Assembly (NCBI GenBank): GCA_916613615.1
Contig: OU744721.1
Location: 75,025,060-75,089,059, forward strand
Direction: 5' to 3'
Length of the DNA stretch: 64,000 bases
DNA from: Steromphala cineraria
Taxonomy: Eukaryota; Mollusca; Gastropoda; Trochida; Trochidae
The position numbers were made by a program, and so were the translations under genes. Position 1 is the first letter of the stretch. Each line of letters begins with the position of its first letter. Below the pieces are notes generated by a model. The model was not told where the DNA came from, did no database searches, and saw only the letters and a program-made list of their open reading frames with translations. This document shows positions 63,192-64,000 of this stretch, piece after piece.

Positions 63192-63305
63192 CGACATCAC
63201 CGTAGCACTTACTTGTGACATACACATATCGTCATCACCGTAGCACTTACTAGTGACATACACATATCGACATCACCGTAGCACTTACTAGTGACATACA
63301 CATAT
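63192..63305. repeat. 38-bp tandem repeat, three copies
   Basis: CGACATCACCGTAGCACTTA plus CTAGTGACATACACATAT is repeated at 63192, 63230 and 63268 with one or two changes per copy. Confidence 0.9.
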
Positions 63306-64000
63306 CGTGTGTTAAATGAAAACAATAAATGTTATTTAAGGATACATTTGAATGCGGGATGGTAGTTTCAAAATTGCGCTTCCTCCTTTAAAGTTAGAAG
63401 GAAATCTAATAGGGAACAAACCTTTATGACTGACCAAGGAGCAATAGAAAAGTCATTTTCAAGTAGTCGGAACACGAATTTCAATATCGTTGACACAGAG
63501 GCCCTTTATTGAAATATGTTACATTCCCTTGTTTCTTTATTGTGTTAATATCCAATAAATGTAGATAACAGAACTGCTATACAAAGTTATGGAATATCTC
63601 GTTGGTTTTATCTCAGTTCCCAATATTACATTTGCTCCTTCTCTTTTGCAATCAAGTAATGATTGACGTTTATTGTGCCTCTTCACTTAGATATGCGTGT
63701 GCTATGTATCAAAATGAAATTAAATGGTACTTATTGGCCTAATCCAGATGTCCCCAACCCCAGTCCGGCCAATCTCCCGATGTCCAGAAGAACGCCCATT
63801 ACTGCAGATGCCTGCTAAGTGAATTAGCCTCGCCGATGGTGCCACTATTCTGTAACTGGTGTGTGATAATTTTCTGTACGAGTGTCCCAGGCCAACATGA
63901 CGAAGTGACCTGCAATATCTATCACAGAACTGACAAAATGTAGTAATGGTAATTGTGCTCGAGTGCTTTACAGTAAACGTGCTAGCCTCTGATAACGAAG

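Overview
This is a eukaryotic, AT-rich, intron-rich and repeat-rich window. It most likely comes from a marine mollusc, probably a bivalve. The basis is the gene structure (short exons, GT-AG introns), repeats of types that recur in bivalve genomes (a TAGCTCATCAG-ended family, TGACCTTGACC arrays, a CTCA-tailed SINE-like end, a tRNA-derived SINE) and the absence of any bacterial operon structure. Species cannot be assigned by eye.

Layout. 1-1350 is a tandem repeat element rich in TGACCT half-sites and closed by a hairpin. About 1750-8460 is a DNA transposon locus of the DDE_Tnp_4 / ISL2EU-like type. It holds a frameshifted plus-strand transposase and, on the minus strand, a SWIM-YqaJ nuclease gene whose four predicted exons join with perfect phase into 466 aa. 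The two genes interlock, each having its 3' coding exon inside an intron of the other. Two hairpin-ended non-autonomous elements sit head to tail (5949-7937) in intron 1 of the nuclease gene. About 10.6-13.96 kb and 22.93-25.65 kb are two Crypton-type tyrosine recombinase loci. The first is split by one frameshift and a 0.68-kb MITE; the second has an intact 477-aa frame. Each has a long near-perfect palindrome about 0.4-0.45 kb downstream of its stop codon. 27.8-29.1 kb is a 186-bp satellite.

From 30.47 kb to at least 56.53 kb, minus strand, lies one host gene: a neprilysin-like M13 protein. Thirteen exons can be joined in phase to 697 aa, and only the N-terminal anchor part was not found. 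Its zinc-binding HExxH motif is replaced (RNxxN), so it should be a pseudoenzyme, while ENxxD and the C-terminal region are kept. Its introns carry a 1.6-kb 30-bp minisatellite, three of the window's four TTAA-flanked MITEs, and other inverted-repeat elements. 56.5-64 kb shows no coding region I can support.

The most novel signal is the set of tyrosine recombinase loci plus the tandem non-autonomous elements. They appear linked by a 3' terminal palindrome (ending CAATTCTTA in three cases) and by a shared 5' motif, CGGAACTA. I read this as a possible hairpin-ended Crypton family with non-autonomous derivatives that chain head to tail.
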